Made by a program: the position numbers and the translations under genes
NCBI GenBank assembly: GCA_963842335.1
Contig: CAWJGF010000011.1
Span: 186,001 to 250,000 of the forward strand
Source: PALSA-600 sp963842335
GTDB lineage: Bacteria > Actinomycetota > Thermoleophilia > Gaiellales > Gaiellaceae
Length of the DNA stretch: 64,000 nucleotides
Direction: 5' to 3'
Shown here: positions 24,706 to 33,325 of the stretch, one piece after another
Numbering within the stretch: the stretch's first letter is position 1
Layout: each line of letters starts with the position of its first letter
The notes under the pieces: generated by a model
What the model saw: the letters and a program-made list of their open reading frames with translations, nothing else
What the model was told of the DNA's origin: nothing
Database searches by the model: none

Positions 24706-25692
24706 GTGCCGCGCCGCATCCGCTCGCTTCTGCTCGTCCTGACCATCGCTGTGGCCGCATCCGCAACGGCAAACGGCGCCAAGCCACGCACGCTGGCCCC
24801 CGGCCTCGTGCACCAAGGCTCGAAGGCCGTGTTCCACCTTCCGGCCGGCGGAGCGCATGCGTGCACACTCGCGGTGAGATACGCCGACGGCACGATGAAG
24901 AACGCCGGGCCTCGCATCGCGGTGAACCGCTTCGCCACCTGGACAGTCGCCGTGCCTGCAAGAGCCGCACTCGGCATCGCGCAGTGGCTTGCCGCTTGTG
25001 GCCCAGCGGGTCATCTCCAGGGCGCCTTCGTCGTCGTCCGCGCGCGCTCGAAAACCCCCACGGCCGTGACCGCACCGCCGCGTGTCGTCGTCGACAAACA
25101 AGGATTCTCGCAGCGGCCCGATTCGTACGGGACTGGAAGCCTGCTGAGCTACGGGCTGATGCTGCGCAACACCTCGGCCATCGAGGATGCGACCTCGGTC
25201 TTCGTGCTCGTCAACATGGTCGATCCGGCAGGCGCCCTCGTTGGTTCGATCTCGCGCTCGATCTCGCTTGTCGGCGCGTCGCGCGTCTTCGCCTACGGCG
25301 ACTCACTGCACCTCCGCACGCAGGCGCCCGTGAGCAGCCTCGAGATCACGATTCGCGTCGGGTCGCACCAGCCCAAGACGGCGCACCCAGCACCCGACTT
25401 CGCGAACGTCCGCATTCTGCCCGACGACACCAGCCCAGGCTGGGTCGGCGAGGTCGACGGTGAGGTCGTGAATGCCACGCCCACGCTGACCCTGCAGAGC
25501 GCGCGGTTGTCGATCGTCGTTCTTGACGCCTCGGGCAACGTGACCGGCGGCGGGACCGGGTTCACGTTCGGCTCGGTGCCGTCCGGCGCACGCGTCGTCT
25601 TCACCGCGACGTCGGGACTCACTGCGCTCGCAACCGACAAAGCGGTCACCGCGGTCGTCTCGTCCGAGCCGACGTACATCACCGGCATCTGA
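24706..25692 (+). CDS. Secreted protein of unknown function
   Basis: This 328-residue protein has a signal peptide (RRIRSLLLVLTIAVAASATANG). The long beta-rich mature part holds two or three Ig-like or fibronectin-like stretches (SLLSYGLMLRNTSAIEDATS, then VNATPTLTLQSARLSIVVLD). The second half resembles the FxLyD/DUF3426-type extracellular beta domain that compares with-context and without-context strands, but no family call is safe. The GTG at 24706 follows a G-rich stretch that may serve as ribosome-binding site. Confidence 0.75.
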   Translation: MPRRIRSLLLVLTIAVAASATANGAKPRTLAPGLVHQGSKAVFHLPAGGAHACTLAVRYADGTMKNAGPRIAVNRFATWTVAVPARAALGIAQWLAACGPAGHLQGAFVVVRARSKTPTAVTAPPRVVVDKQGFSQRPDSYGTGSLLSYGLMLRNTSAIEDATSVFVLVNMVDPAGALVGSISRSISLVGASRVFAYGDSLHLRTQAPVSSLEITIRVGSHQPKTAHPAPDFANVRILPDDTSPGWVGEVDGEVVNATPTLTLQSARLSIVVLDASGNVTGGGTGFTFGSVPSGARVVFTATSGLTALATDKAVTAVVSSEPTYITGI

Positions 25693-25791
25693 GCACCGCG
25701 GGCACGTCGTAGCCTGGCCCGGCGCGAGACGGCTACTTCCAAGATCAATCGCTGCGGCAGCCGTCGTCGCCTTGCCGTAACACACGACGCT

Positions 25792-26607
25792 CTAGACGAA
25801 GTGCTCCCAGCCAGGGAGCGGCTGGGACGTGCCGTTCAGGAGCACCGCGACGCCCTCGCCTTCCTCGACTCGGCCGACCACCGCGAGCCCGGCGGCGGCC
25901 TCGACGGCCGCCAGCAGCTCGAAGTCCTCTCCGAAGCCGAGATCCGCGTGGGTCGCACCGGCGCCGAGCGGCACGCGTTCGAGGTCGATGACCAGGCGCA
26001 CGCTGGAGCGCTTCGCGAGATGGGCGGCGTCGACCGCGAGCCCGTCCGAGATGTCGATGAGGGCGTGCGCCGTGGCGGCGAGCCGCCTGCCCTCCGCGAG
26101 CCGCAGCGGGGGTCGGACGTACGCCTGGCGCCGGAAGGCGGCGCCGGCAGCGCCGAGCGGCCCGGTGACGACGAGCAGGTCGCCCGGACGCGCGCCGGCC
26201 CGACCGGGCACGCGCGGGCTGCGCCCGAGTGCGGTCACCGAGATCACGATGACGCCCGCGGAGGTCGTGTCGCCACCGACGACCGGCACGCCCGCCTCGG
26301 CAATCCCCTCGTAGAGCTCGATGACATCCTCGGCGCTCGTCGCCGGCGGCGCGGCCAGTGTCACGAGCAGCGCCTCCGGCTCTGCGCCCGACGCTGCGAG
26401 ATCGCTGAGATTGACGGCGGCGGCGCGCCAGCCGAGCTCACGCCACGTCAGCCAGTCGAGCCTGAAGTGGACGTCCTCGACGAGCGCGTCCTGCGTCGCG
26501 ATCAGATCGCCGCTCAACCGGGCTGCGTCATCGGCGACGCCGACGATCAGGCCGCGTTGCTCGAGCTCGGCGAGGAGCCCGAGCTCACCCAGCTCGGAGA
26601 GCTTCAT
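25792..26607 (-). CDS. thiL: Thiamine-monophosphate kinase
   Basis: This 271-residue PurM-like kinase phosphorylates thiamine-P to thiamine pyrophosphate. It shows IVGVADDAARL (a variant of the usual GDDAA), TQDALVEDVHF, AVNLSDLAASGAEP, GGDTTSA and IDISDGLAVDAAHLA. It is somewhat shorter than the usual ~320 residues, mainly at the C-terminal end. The start overlaps the thiE end by 23 bases. It is the last gene of the thiD-thiM-thiE-thiL unit under the TPP riboswitch. Confidence 0.92.
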   Translation of the reverse strand: MKLSELGELGLLAELEQRGLIVGVADDAARLSGDLIATQDALVEDVHFRLDWLTWRELGWRAAAVNLSDLAASGAEPEALLVTLAAPPATSAEDVIELYEGIAEAGVPVVGGDTTSAGVIVISVTALGRSPRVPGRAGARPGDLLVVTGPLGAAGAAFRRQAYVRPPLRLAEGRRLAATAHALIDISDGLAVDAAHLAKRSSVRLVIDLERVPLGAGATHADLGFGEDFELLAAVEAAAGLAVVGRVEEGEGVAVLLNGTSQPLPGWEHFV

Positions 26608-27130
26608 CGACAGCCTCCCTCAGAGCCGGGTCGATTGCCGCACGAATCGCCGCAACGCCGGTCGCCCCCGCCTCGATGCACGCGCCGGCATTCGCCGCAT
26701 CGATGCCGCCGATCGCGACAACCGGGACGTCGACCGCGGCGCAGATGGCGGCAAGCCCGGCGAGCCCGATCGGCGGTTCGGCGTCGGCCTTCGAAGGTGT
26801 CGCCCACACCGGCCCGACGCCGAGGTAGTCGGCATCGGTCGCAAGTGCCTCCGAGAGGGTCGAGGCGGAGCGCCCGAGCAGCAGCCCTGCCTTCCACACG
26901 CGGTCGGCGCCCTCGTCCGCCTGACCCAGATGGACGCCGTCCGCACCGAGCTCCAGCGCCGCGTCGACATCGTCATTGACGACAAAGGTCACCCCGAGGC
27001 GGCGAAAGCCTCGCCCCCGCTGGACGATCACGTCCGTCGGTGCCTTGACGCGCAGCTGGACGACCGTGGCGCCGGCGGCGACCGCGCGACGGGCGGAGTC
27101 GAGGTCGCCGACCAGCGCGTGCACGATCAT
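26585..27130 (-). CDS. thiE: Thiamine-phosphate synthase
   Basis: This 181-residue TIM-barrel enzyme joins HMP-pyrophosphate and thiazole phosphate. It shows VVQLRVK, FVVNDDVDAALELGADGVHLGQ, YLGVGPVWATPSK and VVAIGGIDAANAGACIEAGATGVAAI. It is shorter than the standard ~210 residues because the N-terminal strand and helix are compact. The ATG at 27130 overlaps the thiM stop (ATGA). Confidence 0.92.
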   Translation of the reverse strand: MIVHALVGDLDSARRAVAAGATVVQLRVKAPTDVIVQRGRGFRRLGVTFVVNDDVDAALELGADGVHLGQADEGADRVWKAGLLLGRSASTLSEALATDADYLGVGPVWATPSKADAEPPIGLAGLAAICAAVDVPVVAIGGIDAANAGACIEAGATGVAAIRAAIDPALREAVDEALRAG

Positions 27131-27921
27131 CCGAGCTTTGCTCTCGCATCGAGTGTGGCGGGATCGAGCGCGGCGAGCGCGTCGTAGAGCTCGACGTGAA
27201 ACGACCCCGGGCCACGGGCCGCCCGGGCGGCATCCTCGCCCGCCACCCCGAAGGCGACGAGTGCCTCTGCGGCCGCCTCGAGCGGGCGATCGCGATTCAC
27301 GGCGAGGAAGCAGCCCGTGAGCGCACTCGACATACAACCCGTGCCGGTGATCGATGCCATCAGCGCATGGCCGTTCTCGATCGCGACGACCTGCTCGCCG
27401 TCGGACACATGGTCGATCGCGCCGGTGACCGACGCGATGAGCCCGAGCATCTCGCCCGCCCGGCGCGCCAGTTCAGCGGCCTCGCCTCCGGCGCCGATCG
27501 ACTCGACCCCCCGCACCTCGGCGGCGACCCCGACGAGCGTCGCGATCTCACCCGCGTTTCCACGGAGCACCGTCACCTGCACCGTGTCGAGGATGCGTTT
27601 CGCCGTCTCGGTGCGATAGATCGTCGCGCCCGCGCCGACGGGGTCGAGGACGACCGGGATCCCGCGCGCGTTCGCGGCGGCCCCGGCGACGGCCATCGCG
27701 TCGACCCAGTGTGGGGAGAGCGTGCCGAGGTTCAGGACGAGTGCACCCGCGAGTGCGACCATCTCCTCGACCTCCTCGACCGCGTGGGCCATCACCGGCA
27801 GCGCTCCGAGCGCGAGTGTGGCGTTCGCGGTCTCGTTCATGACGACGTAGTTGGTGATCTGGTGCACGAGCGGTTTCGTCTGACGGATCCGCTCGACCGA
27901 CGCGCCGGGAGTGATTGTCAC
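27127..27921 (-). CDS. thiM: Hydroxyethylthiazole kinase
   Basis: This 264-residue ribokinase-like enzyme phosphorylates the thiazole moiety for salvage. It shows PLVHQITNYVVMNETANATLALGA, VLDPVGAGAT, LRGNAGEIATL and the catalytic ITGTGCMSSALTGCFLA. The GTG at 27921 overlaps the thiD stop (GTGA). With thiD, thiE and thiL it forms a salvage and assembly set; no thiC, thiG or thiO lies nearby. Confidence 0.95.
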   Translation of the reverse strand: MTITPGASVERIRQTKPLVHQITNYVVMNETANATLALGALPVMAHAVEEVEEMVALAGALVLNLGTLSPHWVDAMAVAGAAANARGIPVVLDPVGAGATIYRTETAKRILDTVQVTVLRGNAGEIATLVGVAAEVRGVESIGAGGEAAELARRAGEMLGLIASVTGAIDHVSDGEQVVAIENGHALMASITGTGCMSSALTGCFLAVNRDRPLEAAAEALVAFGVAGEDAARAARGPGSFHVELYDALAALDPATLDARAKLG

Positions 27922-28703
27922 TGCCGTCCTTTCAGGTTGAGGATGTCGACGGGGCCGTCGCCGCCGCCGAGTCCGGCGAGCCCATTGCGCACGGCGTTCG
28001 TCGCTGCGGCCGACGCCGCACGTGCTGCCACGTCGAGGGTCAGCCCGCGGGCGAGGAGCGCAGTCAGGGTTGCGGAGTGGGTACAGCCGGCGCCATGGGT
28101 TGCGGCGATCTCGAGCCGCTCGACCGCGATCTCGACGTGCTGCGAGCCGTCGAATAGATGGTCGACGGGATCGCCATGGCCGCCGGTCACGATTGCCGCC
28201 GGGGCTCCGAGTCCGACCAGGCGCTCACTGAGCTCACGACGGCTCAGCCCCCCGGAGCGGTCGCCGCAGAGGGCACGCGCCTCGGCCAGGTTGGGAGTCA
28301 CAACGGTGGCGAGCGGAAAGAGCTGAGCGACGAGCGCCTCGATCGCGTCGGGCTCGAGCAGCGTCGCGCCCGACGATGCGACCATCACAGGGTCGACGAC
28401 GAGTGGCACGGCGTGGGTCGCCAGGAACGCCGCGACCGCATCGATGACACGGCGCGAGAAGAGCATCCCGGTCTTGGCGGCGTCGACGCCGATGTCGGAG
28501 AACACGGCGTCGAGCTGGTCGACGACGAACGCCGGCGGAACCTCGTGCACGGCGCGTACGCCGAGCGTGTTCTGAGCGGTCAGCGCGACGATCGCGGACA
28601 TGCCATAACCGCCGGCAGCCGCAAACGCCTTGAGGTCTGCCTGGATGCCGGCACCGCCTCCACTGTCGGAGCCGGCGATCGTCAGTAGGCGCGGAATGGT
28701 CAG
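27918..28703 (-). CDS. thiD: Hydroxymethylpyrimidine/phosphomethylpyrimidine kinase
   Basis: This 261-residue ribokinase-like enzyme makes HMP-pyrophosphate. It shows LLTIAGSDSGGGAGIQADLKAFAA, MLFSRRVIDAV, VVDPVMVASSGATLL, VTPNLAEARALCG and THGAGCTHSATLTALLARG (catalytic). The start is unusual. The best-placed codon is a CTG at 28703, four bases after GGGAGA, the 3' end of the riboswitch that can act as ribosome-binding site. An in-frame ATG at 28724 lies inside the aptamer core and would be odd. Ligand binding would hide the GGGAGA and block translation. Confidence 0.92.
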   Translation of the reverse strand: MTIPRLLTIAGSDSGGGAGIQADLKAFAAAGGYGMSAIVALTAQNTLGVRAVHEVPPAFVVDQLDAVFSDIGVDAAKTGMLFSRRVIDAVAAFLATHAVPLVVDPVMVASSGATLLEPDAIEALVAQLFPLATVVTPNLAEARALCGDRSGGLSRRELSERLVGLGAPAAIVTGGHGDPVDHLFDGSQHVEIAVERLEIAATHGAGCTHSATLTALLARGLTLDVAARAASAAATNAVRNGLAGLGGGDGPVDILNLKGRQ

Positions 28704-28708
28704 GCGGT

Positions 28709-28777
28709 CTCCCTTCGCCGGCATGACCCGGATCAGGTTCGACGGGTGTGATCTCAGCCCATGGACGGGCACCCCGG
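28709..28777 (-). promoter_or_regulatory. TPP riboswitch (THI element)
   Basis: Read on the minus strand, the region contains the hallmark blocks ACCGGGGTGCCC, GGGCTGAGATCA and CACCCGTCGAACCTGATCC. They are followed by GGGTCATGCCGGCGAAGGGA. These are the conserved pyrimidine- and pyrophosphate-sensing parts of the thiamin pyrophosphate aptamer. The 3' strand of P1 contains GGGAGA just before the thiD start, so regulation is probably at translation. No terminator with a U-run follows. Confidence 0.95.
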
Positions 28778-28784
28778 TGGCGCG

Positions 28785-28801
28785 AGGCTAGCATCGGCAG
28801 G
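28785..28801. promoter_or_regulatory. Divergent overlapping promoters (thi operon / methyltransferase)
   Basis: AGGCTAGCAT (28785-28794) gives TAGCCT on the minus strand, 7 bases before the first base of the riboswitch. It gives TAGCAT on the plus strand, 7 bases before the GTG at 28802. The shared bases mean that the two polymerases cannot occupy both promoters at once. Confidence 0.55.
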
Positions 28802-29467
28802 GTGACGCAGGCACGGTATGACGGGATCGCCGAATGGTTCGACCGCGAATTCGCGACCGGCCCGCGCGCAGCTATGCCACTCGAGGCGACGCTCCGGCTG
28901 CTCGGCCGAGGCCACGGCCCGCTGATCGATGTCGGCTGCGGCACGGGCGCCGTCAGCGCCGCGATCGCGGAGCGTGGCTGGGAGGTGACCGGCGTGGACA
29001 TCTCGGAGGATCAGTTGCGCCTGGCCCGCAGCCGCGGCGTCGAGGTCGTGCAGGCTGACGCGAGCGCGCTGCCGTTCGAGGACGCGACCTTCGCAGCCGC
29101 AGTGTCGACCTGGACGCACACGGACGTCGACGATTTCGGGGCAGTCGTCACCGAGGTGGCGCGTGTCTTGCGACCCGCCGCGCCGTTCGTCTACGTCGGC
29201 GCGCACCCGTGCTTCGTGGGACCGCACTCGCGGTTCCTGGCCGGCGAGGGCATGCCGGAGCTTCACCCCGGCTATCGCGAAACGGCGCGGTACGAGGAGG
29301 GGCCGGGCGTCACCGTCGAAGGCATCCGGGCGAAGGTCGGCGCGACCCACCTGCCGCTCGGCCTCTTCCTGCATGCGTTCATCGACGCCGGCTTTCGCCT
29401 CGAATGGTTCGACGAGCCGGCCGACCGGGAGTATCCGTACATGGTCGCGCTGCGGTGGCGCCGCTGA
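28802..29467 (+). CDS. SAM-dependent class I methyltransferase
   Basis: This 221-residue Methyltransf_11-type protein has motif I PLIDVGCGTGAVSAAIAERG, the acidic VTGVDISEDQLRLAR, VVQADASALPFEDATFAAAV and EVARVLRPAAPFVYVG. A C-terminal insertion (HPGYRETARYEEGPGVTVEG) may bind substrate. The target molecule is unknown. The GTG start has a leaderless-type TAGCAT 7 bases upstream. It overlaps the helicase start by 13 bases. Confidence 0.85.
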   Translation: MTQARYDGIAEWFDREFATGPRAAMPLEATLRLLGRGHGPLIDVGCGTGAVSAAIAERGWEVTGVDISEDQLRLARSRGVEVVQADASALPFEDATFAAAVSTWTHTDVDDFGAVVTEVARVLRPAAPFVYVGAHPCFVGPHSRFLAGEGMPELHPGYRETARYEEGPGVTVEGIRAKVGATHLPLGLFLHAFIDAGFRLEWFDEPADREYPYMVALRWRR

Positions 29468-31704
29468 GCACCGAGGTTCTCGGCTGGGAGGATCTCCTCC
29501 ACGGTGAAGAGGTCGCGTACCTCGGGGGCGAGCCCGAACGTAGCGCTCGCTTCGCGGAGCTTCCCGAAGCGCTCGATCCGCGCGTGCGCGCGGCGGTGGG
29601 CGTCGAGCGTCTCTATGCCCATCAGCGAGAGGTCTGGGACGCCGCGGCACGTGGCGAGCACGTCGTCGTCACGACCGGCACCGCGTCGGGAAAGACGCTC
29701 GCGTTCAACCTGCCCGTCCTCGACGCGTTGGCCGGGCAGCCGAAGAGCCGCGCGCTCTACCTGTACCCGACAAAGGCGCTGGCGCAGGATCAGTTCAAGA
29801 CCCTCTCGAGCTACCGGATCCCCCGCCTCAAGCCTGCGATCTACGACGGCGACACCCCGACCGAGCAGCGCCTGCAGATCCGCAAGTGGTCGAACCTGAT
29901 CCTCTCGAACCCGGACATGGTGCACGTCGGGCTCTTGCCGAATCACGATCGCTGGGGCAATGTGCTCGCGAACCTGCGCTACGTGATCGTCGACGAGGCA
30001 CACGTCTACCGGGGAGTCTTCGGCTCGCACGTGGCGAACGTCCTGCGCCGCCTGCGGCGGCTTGCCCGCATCTATGGCGCCGAGCCGAAGTTCATCCTCG
30101 CGACGGCGACGATCTCGAACCCCGGCGAGCTCGGGACGTCCCTCATAGGTGATCGCGTCACCGTCGTCGGTGACGACGCTGCACCGCGGGCCGAGCGGAC
30201 GGTCGTCTTCTGGAACCCGCCGCTCATCGACGCCGAGTTTGCGTTGCGGGGCTCTGCGCTCGCCGAGGCTGCTCGCCTGCAGGCGAGCTTCGTCGAGCGC
30301 GGCCTCCGCACACTGACCTTTGCGAAGAGCCGCAAGGCGGCCGAGCTGATCCATCGCTTCACGGCCGAACGGCTGGGGGACGACCGACAACTCTCGCCGT
30401 ACCGCGCCGGCTACACCGCAGCCCAGCGGCGCGAGATCGAACGCCGGCTCTCGGCGGGCGACCTGCTCGGAGTCTCGGCCACGAACGCGCTCGAACTCGG
30501 CATCGACGTAGGTCTGCTCGACGCTGTCATCTCGGTCGGCTTCCCCGGCACCGTCGCCTCGCTGCGGCAGCAGTGGGGTCGTGCGGGGCGACGCGGGAGC
30601 GGGCTTGCCGTGCTCATCGCAGGCGAAGACGGGCTCGATCAGTTCTTCATGCGCGAGCCCGACAAGCTGCTCGGGCGGCGGGTCGAGGCGGCGATCCTCG
30701 ACCACACGAACCCGCGTGTGCTTGCCGGCCACCTCCGCGCGGCGGCCTACGAAGCGCCGCTCACCGATGACGATGCTGACCTCCTCGGCGCGACCGCGCT
30801 CGCAGCAGCGCGACTCGACCCGAAGTTGAAGCAGACGCCGGCAGGCGTCGTCTGGGGCGGCACCGAGCATCCCGCCTCGCAGGTGCCCCTGCGCTCGACC
30901 GACGCCGACTCGATCACGATCGTCGACGCGGCGAGCGGCGCCGTCCTCGGCCTCGTCGAGCGTTCCCGTGCCTACTCGACCGTGCACGACGGGGCTATCT
31001 ACCTACACCTCGGCGAGTCCTACCTCGTGCGCGAGCTCGACCTGACGACGCTGCACGCCGTGGTGGAGCCCTTCAATGGCGACTGGTACACGCAGGCGAA
31101 GAAGGACACGATGACGCAGATCGTGGAGTCGCGGCGCATCGAATCGCGCCTCGGCCTCGAGCTGCATTTCGGCGAGATCGAGGTGACCGAGCAAATCGTC
31201 GGGTACGAGCGCAAGACGATGAGCTCGCAGGAGCGCATCGAGCTCGTGCCGCTCCAGCTCCCGCCGACGACCTTTGCCACCGAAGCGATCTGGTTCATGC
31301 CGGAGAGCTGGCAGCTCGCCGGGCTCGTCGAGATGCCGAAGCTGCTCGGCACCCTGCATGCTGCAGAGCATGCGCTGATCTCCTTGCTGCCGCTCTGGGC
31401 GATGTGCGACCGGTGGGACATCGGTGGACTCTCGACGAACATCCATCCCGAGACCGGCCGTCCGACGGTCTTCATCTACGACGGCCATCCCGGGGGTGTC
31501 GGCATCGCCGAGCGCGGATTCGAGCAGTTCGAGGGCTGGGTCGCCGACACGGCAGCGCTGCTGCGCGGCTGTCCGTGCTCGAGCGGTTGCCCGTCATGCG
31601 TGCAGAGCCCGAAGTGCGGCAATCTGAATGACATGCTCGACAAGGACGGCGCTCTCACGTTTCTGGCGAGGCTTGTCGATTTCGCGGCATCCCGTTCGTC
31701 GTAG
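29455..31704 (+). CDS. MrfA/YprA-type DEAH helicase with C-terminal DUF1998 domain
   Basis: This 749-residue superfamily 2 helicase has LYAHQREVWDAA, Walker A TGTASGKTLAF, LYLYPTKALAQDQ, DEAH in VIVDEAHVYRG, ATATISNP and ATNALELGIDVG, with QQWGRAGRRG as motif VI. The C-terminal DUF1998 region has a four-cysteine cluster, CPCSSGCPSCVQSPKCG. This family includes B. subtilis MrfA, a 3'-5' helicase for repair of mitomycin-type damage. The GTG at 29455 is used; a CTG at 29464 forming a CTGA overlap is an alternative. Confidence 0.92.
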   Translation: MAPLSTEVLGWEDLLHGEEVAYLGGEPERSARFAELPEALDPRVRAAVGVERLYAHQREVWDAAARGEHVVVTTGTASGKTLAFNLPVLDALAGQPKSRALYLYPTKALAQDQFKTLSSYRIPRLKPAIYDGDTPTEQRLQIRKWSNLILSNPDMVHVGLLPNHDRWGNVLANLRYVIVDEAHVYRGVFGSHVANVLRRLRRLARIYGAEPKFILATATISNPGELGTSLIGDRVTVVGDDAAPRAERTVVFWNPPLIDAEFALRGSALAEAARLQASFVERGLRTLTFAKSRKAAELIHRFTAERLGDDRQLSPYRAGYTAAQRREIERRLSAGDLLGVSATNALELGIDVGLLDAVISVGFPGTVASLRQQWGRAGRRGSGLAVLIAGEDGLDQFFMREPDKLLGRRVEAAILDHTNPRVLAGHLRAAAYEAPLTDDDADLLGATALAAARLDPKLKQTPAGVVWGGTEHPASQVPLRSTDADSITIVDAASGAVLGLVERSRAYSTVHDGAIYLHLGESYLVRELDLTTLHAVVEPFNGDWYTQAKKDTMTQIVESRRIESRLGLELHFGEIEVTEQIVGYERKTMSSQERIELVPLQLPPTTFATEAIWFMPESWQLAGLVEMPKLLGTLHAAEHALISLLPLWAMCDRWDIGGLSTNIHPETGRPTVFIYDGHPGGVGIAERGFEQFEGWVADTAALLRGCPCSSGCPSCVQSPKCGNLNDMLDKDGALTFLARLVDFAASRSS

Positions 31705-31730
31705 AGAGACAACACTCCAAGGAGGGGCTC

Positions 31731-32069
31731 GTGAAATACGCATTGCTCATCTACTCGAACGACACCGAATGGGACAACCTGTCCGAGGACGAGCGCTCCG
31801 CCATCTACAGCGAGTACTTCGCGATCTCGGAGACGAAGGGCGTCTACGGCGGCTCAGAGCTGCAGCCTCCTGAATCCGCGACGACGGTGCGCGTGCAGAA
31901 CGGGCAGAACATGACGACGGACGGGCCGTTTCCGGAGACCAAGGAGGCGCTCGGCGGCTTCTATCTGTTCGAGGCGGACGACCTCGACGCTGCGCTCGAG
32001 CTGGCCGCTCGCATCCCGGCCGCGCGCCGCGGCGGCGCCATCGAGGTCAGGCCGGTGGTCGAGCGCTGA
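31731..32069 (+). CDS. YCII/DGPF-domain protein
   Basis: This 112-residue dimeric alpha/beta-barrel protein has the family signature MTTDGPFPETKEALGGFYLFE. DGPF proteins are the regular neighbours of ECF42 sigma factors and are thought to be part of their regulons; the enzymatic activity is unproven. A strong AAGGAGG ribosome-binding site precedes the GTG at 31731, in contrast to most genes here. The stop overlaps the start of the sigma factor in a CTGA. Confidence 0.88.
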   Translation: MKYALLIYSNDTEWDNLSEDERSAIYSEYFAISETKGVYGGSELQPPESATTVRVQNGQNMTTDGPFPETKEALGGFYLFEADDLDAALELAARIPAARRGGAIEVRPVVER

Positions 32070-33316
32070 GCCCTTCAGCCCGACAGAGCCCTTCAGCCCG
32101 GCAGAGAGCCATAGCGCAGCCGGCGGAAGACCTGCAGCGGGCGTTCCGCGACGAGTGGGGGCGCGTTCTGGCCGCTCTGATCGGCTTCCTCGGTGACTTC
32201 GACCTGGCCGAGGAAGCCGCCCAGGAGGCGTTCGCGATCGCAGCCGAGCGCTGGCCGTGCGACGGGGTGCCGGCGAGTCCGGGCGCCTGGCTCGTCACGA
32301 CCGCCCGCAACCGGGCGATCGACCGCATCCGGCGCGACCGGACGCTCCATGCAAAGACGCATCTGCTCGCGGCCGAGGAGACGGTCGAGGAGGCCGCGGA
32401 GGAGACGATGGACGAGACGACATTCCCCGACGAGCGGCTGGAGCTCATCTTCACCTGCTGCCACCCAGCGCTTGCGATCGAAGGGCAGGTCGCTCTGACC
32501 CTCTGGACCCTCGGCGGCCTCTCGACCGAGGAGATCGGGCGCGCATTTCTCGTTCCGGAGGCAACGATGGCGCAGAGGCTCGTGCGCGCGAAGCGCAAGA
32601 TCCGCGCTGCGGGCATCCCGTTCCGTGTGCCGCCGGCGCACCTGCTGCCCGACCGGCTGACCGCGGTGCTCGCGGTCGTCTACCTGATCTTCAATGAGGG
32701 CTACGGCGGTCGCGGCGACCTGGCGGCGGAAGCGATCCGTCTCGGGCGCGCTCTCGCGACCCTGATGCCCGACGAATCCGAAGTCCAGGGACTGCTGGCG
32801 CTGATGCTGCTGCACGACTCACGCCGTGCCGCCCGTCACGTCGACGGTGAGCTCGTGCTGCTCGCCGACCAGGATCATGGGCTCTGGGATGCCGACCTGA
32901 TCGACGAGGGCAAGGCGACGCTCGACCGCGCGATTGCGCTGCGCGGAATTGGACCGGAGGCATCGGGCCGCTACGTGATCCAGGCGGCGGTCGCGGCGGT
33001 CCATTCCGAGGACACTCCGGACTGGCGGCAGATCGCCGTGCTCTATGGCGAGCTGCTGCGGTTGACGGGCTCGCCCGTGGTCGAGCTGAACCGTGCGGTC
33101 GCCGTCGCGGAGGCCGCCGGGCCGGAGGCCGGGCTCGCGCTCATCGACACGCTCGACCTCGACGGCTATCGCTATCTCCACTCGACGCGCGCCGATCTGC
33201 TGCGACGCCTCGGGCGCGCCGACGAGGCTCGGAGCGAGTACGAGCGGGCCCTCGCCCTCACCGAGGGCGAGCCCGAACGGCGGTTCCTCGAGCGGCGGTT
33301 GGGCGAGCTGCCGTAA
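32066..33316 (+). CDS. ECF42-type RNA polymerase sigma factor with long C-terminal extension
   Basis: This protein is about 416 residues from the CTG at 32066. Sigma region 2 is AFRDEWGRVLAALIGFLGDFDLAEEAAQEAF, WLVTTARNRAIDRIRRDR. Region 4 is VALTLWTLGGLSTEEIGRAFLVPEATMAQRLVRAKRKI, split here for clarity by the linker LELIFTCCHPAL. A ~200-residue helical, TPR-like extension (VYLIFNEGYGG, later LNRAVAVAEAAGPEAGLALID) follows, as in ECF42. The adjacent DGPF gene fits this group, which has no anti-sigma factor. No ATG, GTG or TTG occurs in frame before residue 68; CTG overlapping the upstream stop is the best start. Confidence 0.9.
   Translation: MSPSARQSPSARQRAIAQPAEDLQRAFRDEWGRVLAALIGFLGDFDLAEEAAQEAFAIAAERWPCDGVPASPGAWLVTTARNRAIDRIRRDRTLHAKTHLLAAEETVEEAAEETMDETTFPDERLELIFTCCHPALAIEGQVALTLWTLGGLSTEEIGRAFLVPEATMAQRLVRAKRKIRAAGIPFRVPPAHLLPDRLTAVLAVVYLIFNEGYGGRGDLAAEAIRLGRALATLMPDESEVQGLLALMLLHDSRRAARHVDGELVLLADQDHGLWDADLIDEGKATLDRAIALRGIGPEASGRYVIQAAVAAVHSEDTPDWRQIAVLYGELLRLTGSPVVELNRAVAVAEAAGPEAGLALIDTLDLDGYRYLHSTRADLLRRLGRADEARSEYERALALTEGEPERRFLERRLGELP
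32070..32107 (+). repeat. 18-base tandem duplication at the 5' end of the sigma gene
   Basis: AGCCCTTCAGCCCGACAG is repeated immediately with one change (G for A). If translation starts at the CTG at 32066, it encodes SPSARQ twice. It lies just before the conserved part and is in frame, so it does not break the gene. Confidence 0.6.
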
Positions 33317-33325
33317 AACACGGGG

